NCBI GenBank assembly: GCA_034696485.1
Contig: JAQIWT010000516.1
Location: 1-18,795 of the forward strand
Source: Isohypsibius dastychi
Taxonomy: Eukaryota > Tardigrada > Eutardigrada > Parachela > Isohypsibiidae
DNA length: 18,795 nt
Direction: 5' to 3'
Part shown: piece by piece, positions 9,914 through 18,795 of the stretch
Position numbering within the stretch: position 1 is the stretch's first letter
Layout of the letters: every line of letters starts with the position of its first letter
Translations under genes and position numbers: made by a program
The notes under the pieces: generated by a model
Told to the model about the DNA's origin: nothing
Seen by the model: the letters and a program-made list of their open reading frames with translations, nothing else
Database searches by the model: none

Positions 9914-10807
9914 GCTGTTGATACAAAAACAGCTCGTAGTCACGCTATCTGAGAAAATCAAGTTCAGTTGAAGGTGTACTACCTTATGGTGCAAACCAAG
10001 TTAATTAACCGACTGGCTGTTCTTTGACATGGCATGCTCGGGTCACGGTCAGATTACATGATAAATTTGCTGTACAGTACATATAGTGTAACCACACCGC
10101 TTCTTGTGAGTTTTGTTCGGACCTGCGGAATCTAATCGTTACATGCATGTACCTACGGTAGTTGTTGATTCACGGCAAGCATGTGGAACTTGGGTTGGGT
10201 CTCATCGAAAGAAAAAGAAGTTAGTGGAACAACTTTTTTTTGCCATTCACGGAGATCTTCGTGAACGGCTGGCACCCATTCTGTACTCATGATATGACTC
10301 TGGCCTTTGAGAACCTGAAGTGAAGGTCTAACCTTTGGGATACGCGTTCTCGTTTTCACGAAGATCTCCGTGAATGGCAAAAAAATGTTGTTCCACTGAC
10401 TTGTTTTTCTGATTCCACTGATTTTAAACGTGTTTTCTTGACCCTCAAGCCAGACTTCCTTCGTTTTTTTTGGAGCAGTCGGCTGACCGTGAGGTGCGAT
10501 ACGTAAACCGAAATAATTACTCACGAATCACTTTCACATTCACATTGCAATTTAGAGCAGAGTAATTGGAGCATGGTAACTGGTGCGGCGTGTTTTCGGA
10601 ATGTGCGCCAGTCGCAAGCGACAGATGCTCGGGCATCGGATAAATTAACGGATAATTATGGGCAGTATAGTTACAGTCCAACAGAAACATAAATCGGAAA
10701 AAATTCTAAACTGTTTAAATCAATAAGGTCAGCTCGAGATGCAGTAGAATGCTGAGTGGAACAATTGTGACTAACGGAACTGGATCGCAATAACCAGGGA
10801 CGTTGAT
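9914..10807. other. Intergenic region between D2 3' end and carboxypeptidase promoter
   Basis: It lies between the D2 stop (10808) and the carboxypeptidase start (9913). It holds a strong foldback at 10220-10400, described separately. No TATA box was convincing upstream of 9913. Open frames crossing the foldback show no family resemblance. Confidence 0.5.
10220..10400. repeat. Foldback with 46-nt arms
   Basis: The left arm at 10220-10265 and the right arm at 10355-10400 are reverse complements over 46 nt with two mismatches. The innermost 25 nt (10241-10265 against 10355-10379) are perfect. The spacer is 89 nt. Each arm carries its own near-palindrome around AGATCT. A transcript would form a long hairpin. 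It could be a foldback-type miniature element or the source of a structured RNA. I see no target-site duplication or recognised element family. Confidence 0.8.
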
Positions 10808-11864
10808 TTACCATTTAGAGCCAGTTTTTGGACACAAACTAGAATCTCCCACGGCTGTGGAAGACAGAAACGGAACATGCTTGCTCAAACCAGGTATTCC
10901 TTGTGGCTGATAGCCAATACGGCAACATTGAATCCACTCAATGCTGTAATCGTCGTTCCACGGGTTAATCCGTCTTGCCATGCCGGTCACTGGAACGAAA
11001 CAGATGGTCAATAAAAGTGCAATGTTGTTTTTGATCATGTTCACTGAACTCACTGACATATCCGGTATCGCAGAAAACAAGAAACTGGCTGCTGTCGTAG
11101 TATTCCCAGTATTGGTCGTGTGTGGCCTTGTAGTAACACGACATGTAATCGAGATAGTAACCCCACGGTACGCGACAGCATTTATAAGTCGTACGAATCC
11201 GTTCAAAACTGATTCGAAAGAGAAAGTTTCTTGGATCGTGAATTCCTGGAAAAACAACAAAAGTGAGTTCCGTCTATACAGCTGACGGATTTCAGGGGCA
11301 TTCGCTTACCGGTCATGAAAGTGTTGATGGTCAGGGCAGGGTTATCCGGATCGAAACAAAAACTCTCGTTGGCAAATATTCGGGAGTGGCAGTTTGGATA
11401 GTAAGGGTACATGCCATTTGACGGCGGTTTGTAGGGGAACATGAATTTGCACCAGACTGAACGCAGGGTCTGAATCATAAGTAGAAGTCACACGTTGGAA
11501 AAATCGGCAGTTGGTTATGTACTTTGAAGTCACTGTTTTGGTCACGGATCCCAATCATCGCTTCACCGTCTCTGTCGAGAAAACATATCTGTTTATCATG
11601 GTTTCAAGTGATGAACGACACAGGGCTCCGCCACAACCATATTTACAGCTGCAACTTACGAACATTCGACATTTCATTTTCGGTGGACGTTGTTGGTACC
11701 ACCATGAGCATGGTTTGTATCGATGAAGGTATCGCCCTGTGAATATCAACTCACATCTCAGTTAGCCAGAACAAAACAAGATGGAGTATTTTGTCGCCGA
11801 TTTCGGCATTGTAAGAGTTAAAGGTAAGGATCACCACTACTACCATTTCAACAAGAAAGTTCAT
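10808..11864 (-). pseudogene. D2, paralogue of D1 with an in-frame TGA in exon 2
   Basis: Minus-strand exons matching D1 are 11736-11660, 11571-11523, 11469-11310, 11245-11054 and 10989-10808. The first three have exactly the D1 lengths (77, 49 and 160 nt). Exon 2 shows mostly third-position changes against D1, so the frame is certain, yet codon 21 of that exon is TGA (11676-11674) where D1 has TGG. Downstream everything is intact: ECSDGEAMIGI, SVWCKFMFPYKPPSNG, YKCCRVPWGYYLDYMSC and IEWIQCCRIGYQ, ending at TAA 10808. A candidate signal-peptide exon, 11864-11778 (MNFLVEMVVVVILTF), would need a weak GTTTTG donor and a 41-nt intron, so it is tentative. The options are a young pseudogene, an alternative start or splice past the TGA, or a base error. 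All introns here use GT-AG. Confidence 0.65.
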
Positions 11865-12895
11865 CGTGATAGGATCTAGCCATTTCGTTCTGGTTCCGTT
11901 ACTTCTGGCCGTAGATATCGACGGATAACGCGTAGTAATTGGTTGTTTAACGATCGTAGATGTAGCGTTTTTGCTTTCGACGAAATTTTCAATGTTAGGT
12001 TTCATGAGTATTCAACCAGCACTCTACACAATCAATAGTTTAAAAAAGCAACTGGGTGCGCCGCAAGCCTGGGTGACTTTCCGAATAGGATGACCATTTT
12101 GCAAAGTGACAAGAATAACTTCGGGCAGTTCTCATCAGCTTTGATTGCTTGAGTATGACACGGCCTCACAAACCCCAAATCTTGCGATTTTCTGTCATGT
12201 CGGGGGGGGGGGGGGGGGTATATTAAAAATATGCAGTATGCGGATCAGTGAAACGGGAACGGTCGGGTGGTTCACTTAATACCTTTGCTGTACCAGCATC
12301 TTACTTACATGGACAGAGCAGTCATGAAATTCTAAAACTGCATCGCGCAAATTACCAAGTAGTGGCAAATAACTGAAGAATTTCGTGAACCTGCACCATC
12401 GAAAAAACCGCTGCTAGAAAACGCATAAAAACTTCACAGTTGCCAGCAGCTGCTTAGTGCTTATCAGAAACGAGAAATATCCAGTTAACCAGGTTCGCTA
12501 AATTTCACAGAACCCCCGCGATGAGATTCAACAGCGCGGAATCGGTGAGAGCAGGTTCAACACTGCACTACCGCTCTGCGTATGTTGAGTGACCATTCCA
12601 GTCTCCGTGTCCGGGACAGCACTTCCAATCGCAAAAATCACGGTGGTACTTCTTTAAAAATAACGGCTGTGATACAATAAGTAAAATTTCGCACTTTTTT
12701 AATGAAAACGGACAATCGGATAATAAGTACGGATAATAAGTACCAATCCTGACTGGCATCACTGTTCAGGTTCACTCGTCTCGAATCGGCATCCACTTTC
12801 ATATGTCGATCCTGAATGTGAAGAACCTCGTTAGTTCAAAACGTTACAGTGGAGCAATCAATCATGCCCATGTTCACCAGGGCGTGACAGACTGG
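11865..12895. other. Intergenic region with 17-base G run
   Basis: About 1 kb without recognised genes separates the D2 5' end from the kinase-tail fragment. The most conspicuous feature is a G17 run at 12202-12218, the longest of several G/C homopolymers in the window. Open frames here lack family resemblance. Confidence 0.5.
12202..12218 (+). repeat. G17 homopolymer
   Basis: Seventeen consecutive G residues are seen directly. Shorter relatives are C12 at 1029-1040, G12 at 5968-5979, G11 at 7051-7061, G6AG7 at 9216-9229 and C12 at 13159-13170. Such runs can form G-quadruplexes and are also prone to length error in assembly. Confidence 0.9.
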
Positions 12896-13177
12896 AAACC
12901 GATTCCCCCAAATCCACCAAGAACCTCAAAGTGCCACTTTCCGCACGGGGCACCCTTCCCTCCCTATCACGGCAGATCAGTTTCTCCAGAGAATCCCTCC
13001 ACGGAATCTACCTTCCTCAACACGCCGCTTCTCCGCGCATTCGTCGTAACTCAAAAAATGTCACTTCCGACTCTGAACCGGAAGGCACCCCGCATCCGGC
13101 CCACCAAAAGAATCCACGCAGCACACGAAATCGCAAAGATGCCCACGTGCTCGCCTCACCCCCCCCCCCCACTCAAG
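12896..13177 (+). pseudogene. Duplicated fragment of the kinase tail exon
   Basis: The block aligns to 2836-3111 inside kinase exon 4 at a constant offset of 10060. I counted 33 mismatches in 260 aligned columns, about 87% identity. The only length change is six extra C residues in the terminal C run, a multiple of three. In the kinase frame the copy has no stop and about 13 amino-acid changes, and it retains VPLSARG, ESLH, LPQHAASPRIRRNS and RKDAHVLASPP. Both ends fall inside the source exon with no splice site or poly(A), so this is a genomic fragment and not a retrocopy. No kinase domain lies nearby. It could be a dead fragment or an exon of an unrecognised transcript. Confidence 0.8.
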
Positions 13178-13792
13178 CAGTTTGCCAGAAGGTGAAACCT
13201 AGCTTGTCGGCAATAAAAAGCCGCATCGTATGTTCTGATTGGAATACGTGTGACGGAATCAGAAACAAATCATAGTTGCAGTAGCCGTAATTGGGCAGAA
13301 CGTATCGCTCGGCTCTTCACATCGCCTCGTCAACTGGTTATGAAAAATCCCTGTAATGCAGCTGAACGGTCCGAATTGCTTACAGATACAACAACTCGAA
13401 TACTGTAGAGTGTGTGGATTTGATTCTCCTGTTTTATCCCGCAATATGCATTCTCAGAGCGGGCTTAACCTTGCACCACCACAGGAATAACGAATCCCGA
13501 AGATGTCAGCATCAGCTGATAGTACGACGTATTACGTTTACCAAATATCCGGCAATCGTTCTGAGAGAATGCAATTAAACTGTCAAGTAGCTAGTTACGT
13601 AGTCAGACCTCACGAACAGTGGTATCTTTCATAGAAATTCATGCCAGTATGGCTACTGTCCTGTTACTAAGTACCGTTCACGCAACCCAAGTAATCACAA
13701 CAAGCTGACACTACAAACTCATTACTGCAACTGAGAATCGTGAATAATCGTGCTACACAAAATCTCAAGTTGACTTATGACTTGAATTGCCT
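13178..13792. other. 3' flank of the protease gene
   Basis: This stretch lies immediately downstream of the protease-mucin stop on the minus strand. It contains the detached Cys-module fragment at 13259-13444, and an AATAAA on the plus strand at 13212-13217 just after the kinase-tail fragment. No clear minus-strand polyadenylation hexamer was found close to 13793. Confidence 0.4.
13259..13444 (-). pseudogene. Detached C-terminal half of a chitin-binding-like Cys module
   Basis: The minus-strand frame reads SSCCICKQFGPFSC, then ITGIFHNQLTRRCEEPSDTFCP and a stop at 13259. This reproduces the second half of the modules in the adjacent protease: C-x-C-[KR]-x(5-7)-C, then about 12 residues, C, x(7), C, with the same P-x-x-T-F-C ending. 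The first half (C-x(4)-C-x(13)-C) was not found in the same frame upstream. The fragment lies about 350 nt beyond the protease stop. It may be a decayed module from an older, longer gene, the remnant of a neighbouring paralogue, or an alternative terminal exon. CTCTACAG just before the match could act as an acceptor. Confidence 0.5.
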
Positions 13793-16700
13793 CTAAGACG
13801 CTCGGACAACGTAGGTTGCTGGAGCAAACTGCATTAAGGTTGCATTTCTGCAGATCAGGAACTCTGGGCGGTAGTCATAAAACAACTTAGCGCCACAAAC
13901 CCTCTTTGTGGCGGTAATCGTTGCCGGAACGATGGTATTGTTGACTACACACTGGCACCAGTACGGTCCGGCTGTCTCAAGGGGGTAGGTGAGTGATACT
14001 CCTAGGCGATCTTGGCAGTTGTTATAGTTGCATAACACCGCGAGGGATGCGGGAACTGCGGCCCATGAAGCGGGTGTGACGACATTCACAGTCTTGGTTT
14101 TGCAGAAGGTCGAATTTGCAACCTTGCATAACTTTGTGGATCCGTCAAAGAACCCCGTGGTGCAGGCTGTTTGGGAGGCTTTTGTGGCTGCAGTGGTTCC
14201 TGCAGGGTTGCAGGTGCAGTAGTACTTGCTGCAAGGATACACTTGATATTTGCCCGCTACTTTGCCAGCGCAATATGTTAAATCGCATCTATCATAGCCT
14301 CCAGGTCGAACGACGGGCGCTTTGGTTGTCGGTCTGGTTGTTGTGGTTGGAGGTGTGGTAGAAGTCTTGGTAGTAAGCTTCGTGGATATCAATGTTGAGG
14401 TGCTCATGATGGTTGGGATTGTGACTGGGCTCGTGGTTGGGATCGTAGTTGGTTTCGTGGTTGGGCTCGTGGTTATCGATGTTGACGTGGTTGGGATGCT
14501 TGTGGTGAAGAGGGTCGTATTTGGGGTCGTGATTGGAGTTGACGTTGTTGGTATCCCTGTTGATGTGGGGGTCGTGTTTAAGGCGGTGGTTGTTGTGGTT
14601 GGGATGGGAGTGTACGTCGTTGGCAATAATTCCGAACAGAATGTCGAAGTTGGGTACATACAATTTTGCAGGATATAATTGAAATATGTTCCAGCAAATC
14701 GACAACTATACTGCGCGGCGGACCGGCACCGACAGTAAGTGGACGAACACGGATTTATTTCCCAGCTTGTCCAACCAACTTTGTCTGCACAGAATGCAGC
14801 GTCACAGTTTATTCCAACATATGGGGTTGTGGAAACTGATATTGGTGTGGTTGATGTCGAACAAAATGTATCATTTGGAGCTTGGCAGTACCTTGTGGCC
14901 GAATTGAAAAGCCAACCAACGTCGCATGTGGTTAAGTAAACCTCTTTGCAGCCGCAGTAACTGCGGCTGCAATAGGGTTGAAGATCATACCGCCCGATAG
15001 AATGGTTGGAGCATACTAGGTCACAGCCTTGGAGGCTGGGTTGCGTCGTGGTGGGCGTCGTAGGAGTCGCGGACGAAGGTGAAGTACTGGGGGTCGTTGT
15101 TGACGTGAATCCAGTTTGCCTCGTCGTCGAAGACGAGACACTTGTATTTGGCGTAGTTGGTGTTGTTGGTGTGGCAACGATGGTTGTGGACATGGTTAGG
15201 GTTGTGGGGCTCGTTGTTTGGGTCATGATTGAGGTTGACGTTGCTGGAATTCTTGTCGTGGATTGGGTCGTGGTTGGGGTTGTTCCTGGGGTCGTGGTTG
15301 GCTTCGTGGTTGTGGTTGTGGTTGAGGTCGTGGTTGGGGTCGTGATTATGGTCGTGGTTGGGGTCGTAGTGGAAGTCGTGGTTGGAGTTGCTGTTGTGGG
15401 CTTGGTGGTCGTGATTGGGGCTGTTGTTGGGGCCATGGCTGGGGTCGTTCCCGATGTCGTAGTTGGGGTCGCAGTGAAAGTCGTGGTTGCTGTTGTTGTT
15501 TTGGGCTTGGTGGTTGTGATGGGGGTCGTGGTCATGGTCGTGGTTGGGGGTGTTGTTGGGGCCATGGCTGGGGTCGTTCCCGGGGTCGTGCTTGGGGTCG
15601 TGGTTATGGTCGTGGTTGGAGTCGTAGTGGAAGTCGGGGTTGCAGTTGTTGTTGTGGGCTTGGTGGTCGTGGTTGGGGTTGTGGTTATGGTCGTGGTTGG
15701 GGTCGTAGTGGAAGTCGGGATTGGGGTTGGGGTCGTTGGCAACATTTCCGGACAGAATGTCGAAGTTGGGTACGTGCAGCTTTGCGATACAGCATTGAAG
15801 TATTGTCCAGCAGTGCCGCATTGCCACTGCGATGCTTGGCGGCATTTACAGTAAGTGGACGAACATGGACTTGTTTCCCAGTTCGTATCACCAACTTTGT
15901 CTGCGCAGAAGGCTGCGTTACACGATACCCCAACATATGGGGTTGTAGAAACTGTTGCTGGAGTTGCCGATGTCAGACAAAATGTCGTGCTTGGAGCTTG
16001 ACAGGTCTTTGTGGTTGGATTGAAAAGCAAACCTGCACCGCAGGTGACTGTGAAATACTGCTTGCAGCCACAAAGTATATCGGTGCAGTAGGGTCGGATC
16101 GAGTACTGCCCGTAAGAACGGGTGGAACAGAATGCAGCGTCACAGTTGTAATATCCCGGTTGCACAGTAGTGGTAGTTGCAGGAGTGGTAGAAATCTTCA
16201 TTGTCGACGGGGCCGAGGTCGTCGGATTGGTTGTTATGGTTGGAGTTGCGGTAGTAATCGTCGTTGTTGGCGTGGTGGTGATAGGAACCCCCGCTGTTGA
16301 AGGGGTTCTTGTAGTGGTCGTGGTTGGGGTTGCTGTTGTGGGCTTGGTGGTTGTGGTTGGGATTGGAGTTATGGTCGTAATTGGGGTCGTAGTGGAAGTC
16401 GGGATTGGGGTTGGGGTCGTTGGCAACGTTTCCGGACAGAATGTCGAAGACGGGTACACACAGTTTTGCACAGCGGCATTGAAATATTGCCCAACAGTTC
16501 CGCATTGCCACTGCGTGACTTGACGGCAATGGCAGTAAGTGGAAGAACAGGGGCTGGTTTCCCAGTTCGTATCACCAACTTTGTCTGCGCAGAAAGCTGC
16601 GTTACACGTGATCCCAATATACGGGGTTGTTGAAACTGTTGCTGGAGTCGTCAATGTCGGGCAAAAGGTCGCGCTTGGAGCTTGACATGTCTTTGTGGTC

Positions 16701-18345
16701 GGACTGAAAAGCAGACCTGCGCTACATGTGACTGTGTAAAACTCCTTGCAGCCACAAAATATGTTGCTGCAGTTCGGTCGAATAGAATAACGCCCGCTAG
16801 AGCGGGTGGAGCAGAATGCAGCATCACAGTTGTAATAGCCGGGTTGTGCTGTGGTGGTAGTTGCAGGAGTGGTAGATATCTTCACTGTCGACGGGGCCGC
16901 TGTTGTGGGTCTTGTCGAGGCTGAAGTCGAAACTGTTGACGCTCCAGGGATGACGGGTGTCGCACTAGTGATGTAATTTTCGATGTTGACATGGTTGCTG
17001 CCTCTCAGAATTTTGAAAAATCCGCCATCACCCCAACTCGTACTCCACGAATTGACAGCCAGCCAATATGGTAGATTGTTTTCAACTCCCCATCCGATGA
17101 TCTTGACGGCGTGATCTCCATCGTTGTATGCATTCGCTGACTTGACGTAAACGCCTACAGCTTGGTATCGTATTTTTGCTTTGTTAGATGAGTATATTGT
17201 ATTTCTTACCTGAATCATAATTGTAAAAATCGTTGTAGACTGTGAAGCCAGCGGTGACAGGACCGCGCTCATAGATTTCCTCTTTGATTATAGTTTCCAC
17301 GTCTTTCAAAGGTGCTGAAATGGGATTTAAGTAGCCAGTTTCGGGACCCACGCTCCATGTGTAGTTGACAGAGTTGCCTCCGAACTGATTTAGAATGTAT
17401 CCTATCAAAATAGGATTGGTTCCTACAAAAAAAGACAATGTTCTTCCTGTATACTGGTATGAGTAATTCTTGTACCGTAGCTTTTATCCTGTGCGTAAGT
17501 GAGGTTATGTCCAGCATTGGCACACAACTGGGAACATGTCGAACTAGCTCCCAGATAAGGCATGCATCCCACGCTAGGCTGGTTATGTTCACCTCCCGTC
17601 ACTATTCCGGAAAGCACGTACATTCTAAAGGCTTTTTGTGTGTCCCAGCCACCGCTGAACCGGACAATAAAATCAGCACAACTTTCCTGTTGATGTGAAT
17701 TAATCACCTACCACAAGTTATATCCATCAGGCGCCAAACTTGGCCTGGGCATGCAGGAAATTTGATCTTGAGTGGATATCTTCGCGTTGACCGTGTTGCC
17801 TGATGCAAGACAAATCCGGTCGGATATGACTGATGCAGTGCAATGAGCCTACGATCGAGCTGTTAGACGCCGTTATTTAACGAAGGTATCAGGTAGTTCT
17901 ACGAACCCAACAAGATCCACATTGTAGTTGGTCACGCACATCGTTGATGGTGGCATTACATGCTCCCCATTTCGATCGCACGTCAAATTCAAGGGGAAGA
18001 ACCGATCTACGGGATATCACGTGATGGCTTCGAGCATCTGGTAACTCGACCACCTGCGACTGTTCGATATTTGGAACAACTGCGCCAAGGAAAGCCTGCT
18101 TTTCTTTTCGGCTCTTCCGGAAGAATTTGGGGTATCGCCGGGCTTTCCAGGTGCCCTGACCATTTCGGAAGCGTTCATTGACTTTGCTATACGAATGAAA
18201 GTATAAGAAATGGAAATTTTATTGTAAGCTGTACTCACTTGATCACCACATCATCATCCTCATCATCTTCGGCTTTCGGATTTTTTGCCGCAGCAACACA
18301 CGTCAGCAGCACCACTAGGCAAAACAAAATTGAATTCAGCTTCAT
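13793..18345 (-). CDS. Cathepsin B-like cysteine protease fused to peritrophin-like modules and mucin linkers
   Basis: Exons are 18345-18239, 18186-17907, 17848-17712, 17654-17476, 17422-17210 and 17154-13793. They total 4278 nt, 1425 aa, with introns of 52-58 nt. A signal peptide (about residues 1-20) and an acidic stretch are followed by the propeptide, with [11 protein letters not shown] matching the cathepsin B pattern. The mature domain starts near residue 98 ([12 protein letters not shown]). The active site is complete: Gln122, Cys128 in QCGSCW, His320 in [11 protein letters not shown] and Asn340 in [13 protein letters not shown]. The occluding loop with its His pair is missing, so exopeptidase activity is unlikely and endopeptidase action is expected. 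From about residue 371 come eight six-to-eight-Cys modules in four pairs, each ending like peritrophin (CBM14) domains ([16 protein letters not shown]), separated by Thr/Pro linkers likely to be O-glycosylated. The inferred role is a secreted, matrix-tethered protease. Typical cathepsin B is about 340 aa, and the extra 1055 aa lie in one exon. Confidence 0.9.
14288..14635 (-). repeat. Thr/Pro-rich linker 3 of the protease-mucin
   Basis: About 116 residues (1146-1261) of Thr/Pro/Ser/Ile with no Cys join module pair 3 to module pair 4. The units are irregular, such as [12 protein letters not shown] and [10 protein letters not shown]. Mucin-type O-glycosylation is inferred from composition. Confidence 0.8.
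15026..15751 (-). repeat. Thr/Pro-rich linker 2, longest tandem-repeat tract
   Basis: About 242 residues (774-1015) have no Cys and are dominated by Thr. The units are variants of [13 protein letters not shown] and [14 protein letters not shown]. The nucleotide repeat on the plus strand is a degenerate GTGGTTGGGGTCGTG pattern, which produces long shadow open frames in other registers. The tract should be length-variable between alleles. Confidence 0.85.
16145..16435 (-). repeat. Thr/Pro-rich linker 1 of the protease-mucin
   Basis: About 97 residues (546-642) join module pair 1 to pair 2. It starts with [15 protein letters not shown], the same phrase that opens linker 2, and ends with [16 protein letters not shown]. 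That ending is nearly the same phrase that precedes pair 1. This shows that pair plus linker duplicated as one unit. Confidence 0.85.
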
Positions 18346-18795
18346 GGTTATCGAAAGAATCAAATTTTGTTTCGTAGTGCCGACGAGAGAAAGCCATTTT
18401 ATACTGTAACTTCTTCCGTGCTTTATTCAAGGTCGTACGCCTATTCGTAGTATGTTTCTCGAAATACGCCGATAAGCGTTATCGTGCAAAATGCCGATCA
18501 GTAGTTTCCAGCTTTTAAAGTTCAGCCAGAATTTTAAGATTTGGCTGGGCGAGTGTTCTGGTTGTCTTTATCATAATGTGGTAGTAATGAGTGGAGGAAA
18601 GAATAAAAAGAACGTAAAAATTGCTGTGCAACCCGCTCGTGCTACTCACGGCGTCCGGAGGCTTTTCAAACACAATTCACAAACCTGGCTTCATGAAAAA
18701 CAATGTTTGAGAAAGGACAAATTTTCATAAGAATGGAAAACTTATATTCAAAATATGAATAGCCGCTAATCGGTTGCTGGTGATTAAAACTTTGA
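18346..18795. other. Upstream region of the protease gene
   Basis: Only the TATA-like box at 18397-18404 stands out. A plus-strand open frame at 18491-18730 has a basic composition but no recognised family, splice context or neighbour support, so it is not called as a gene. Confidence 0.5.
18397..18404 (-). promoter_or_regulatory. TATA box of the protease-mucin gene
   Basis: On the minus strand the sequence AGTATAAAATGGC places GTATAAAA at 18404-18397, 52-59 nt upstream of the start codon at 18345. A start of transcription about 30 nt downstream would leave a short leader of roughly 25 nt. A strong TATA box suits a tissue-specific, highly expressed secreted-protein gene. This is inferred from sequence only. 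Confidence 0.6.

Noticed and set aside
10153-10524. Minus-strand open frame of 123 codons
   Set aside because: It runs through both arms of the foldback and has no family resemblance. The inverted repeat explains its repeated peptide segments.
15021-15845. Long minus-strand open frame rich in His, Asp, Asn and Pro (HDPNHD-type repeats)
   Set aside because: It is the mucin linker repeat read in a shifted frame. The Thr/Pro frame is continuous with the protease and Cys modules, and this one is not.
15006-15854. Plus-strand Val/Gly-rich open frame of 282 codons over the same tract
   Set aside because: It is the complement of the repetitive Thr codons, long only because the repeat lacks stops. 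It has no independent signal.
17209-17272. Met at 17272 as the start of a separate 1159-codon mucin gene
   Set aside because: That reading begins inside exon 5 in another frame and crosses a 55-nt intron. The spliced frame gives the conserved SGVY and [11 protein letters not shown] of cathepsin B.
18491-18730. Small plus-strand open frame with a basic C-terminal part
   Set aside because: No homology, splice context or regulatory signal supports it, and its length is within chance.

Overview
The window is animal nuclear DNA. Genes are split by spliceosomal introns, many only 49-72 nt long, with GT...AG borders and one apparent GC...AG border. The proteins belong to metazoan secreted families with signal peptides, chitin-binding-like modules and a vitellogenic-carboxypeptidase-like peptidase. 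Compact introns, G/C homopolymer runs and chitin-related domains suggest a small-genome ecdysozoan. A tardigrade or small arthropod is my guess and is not proven here. No tRNA, rRNA or CRISPR was seen. All exon models were built by hand from splice signals, reading phase and family similarity, and each one closes exactly in frame.

Layout. (1) 301-4751, plus strand: the 3' part of a casein-kinase-1-superfamily kinase. The N-lobe lies left of the window, the catalytic loop reads HGD instead of HRD, and a disordered Ser/Pro-rich and acidic tail follows. (2) 5247-6335, minus: secreted Cys-rich protein D1 (270 aa), of a family I cannot name, with dermatopontin-like repeats. (3) 7254-9913, minus: a serine carboxypeptidase of the CPVL type (554 aa) with an added N-terminal Cys-rich exon. 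(4) 10808-11864, minus: D2, a paralogue of D1 with the same exon architecture but an in-frame TGA in its second exon. (5) 12896-13177, plus: an isolated copy, about 87% identical, of an internal stretch of the kinase tail exon. (6) 13259-13444, minus: a detached half of a chitin-binding-like module. (7) 13793-18345, minus: a 1425-aa cathepsin-B-like protease fused to four pairs of peritrophin-like Cys modules joined by Thr/Pro-rich mucin linkers, with a TATA box upstream.

From 5.2 to 18.4 kb the minus strand is a run of secreted proteins: D1, carboxypeptidase, D2, then the protease-mucin. Two of the four are peptidases, and one carries modules expected to bind chitin. That would suit gut-lumen digestion, a peritrophic or cuticular matrix, or moulting fluid, but expression is inferred. 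The D1/D2 and kinase-exon duplications show that the locus has been rearranged by local copying.

The most notable items are the cathepsin B-mucin-chitin-binding fusion that has lost its occluding loop, the unnamed D family with a GC-AG versus GT-AG difference between paralogues, the HGD kinase, the phase-1 Cys-rich exon on the carboxypeptidase, and a foldback with 46-nt arms at 10220-10400.
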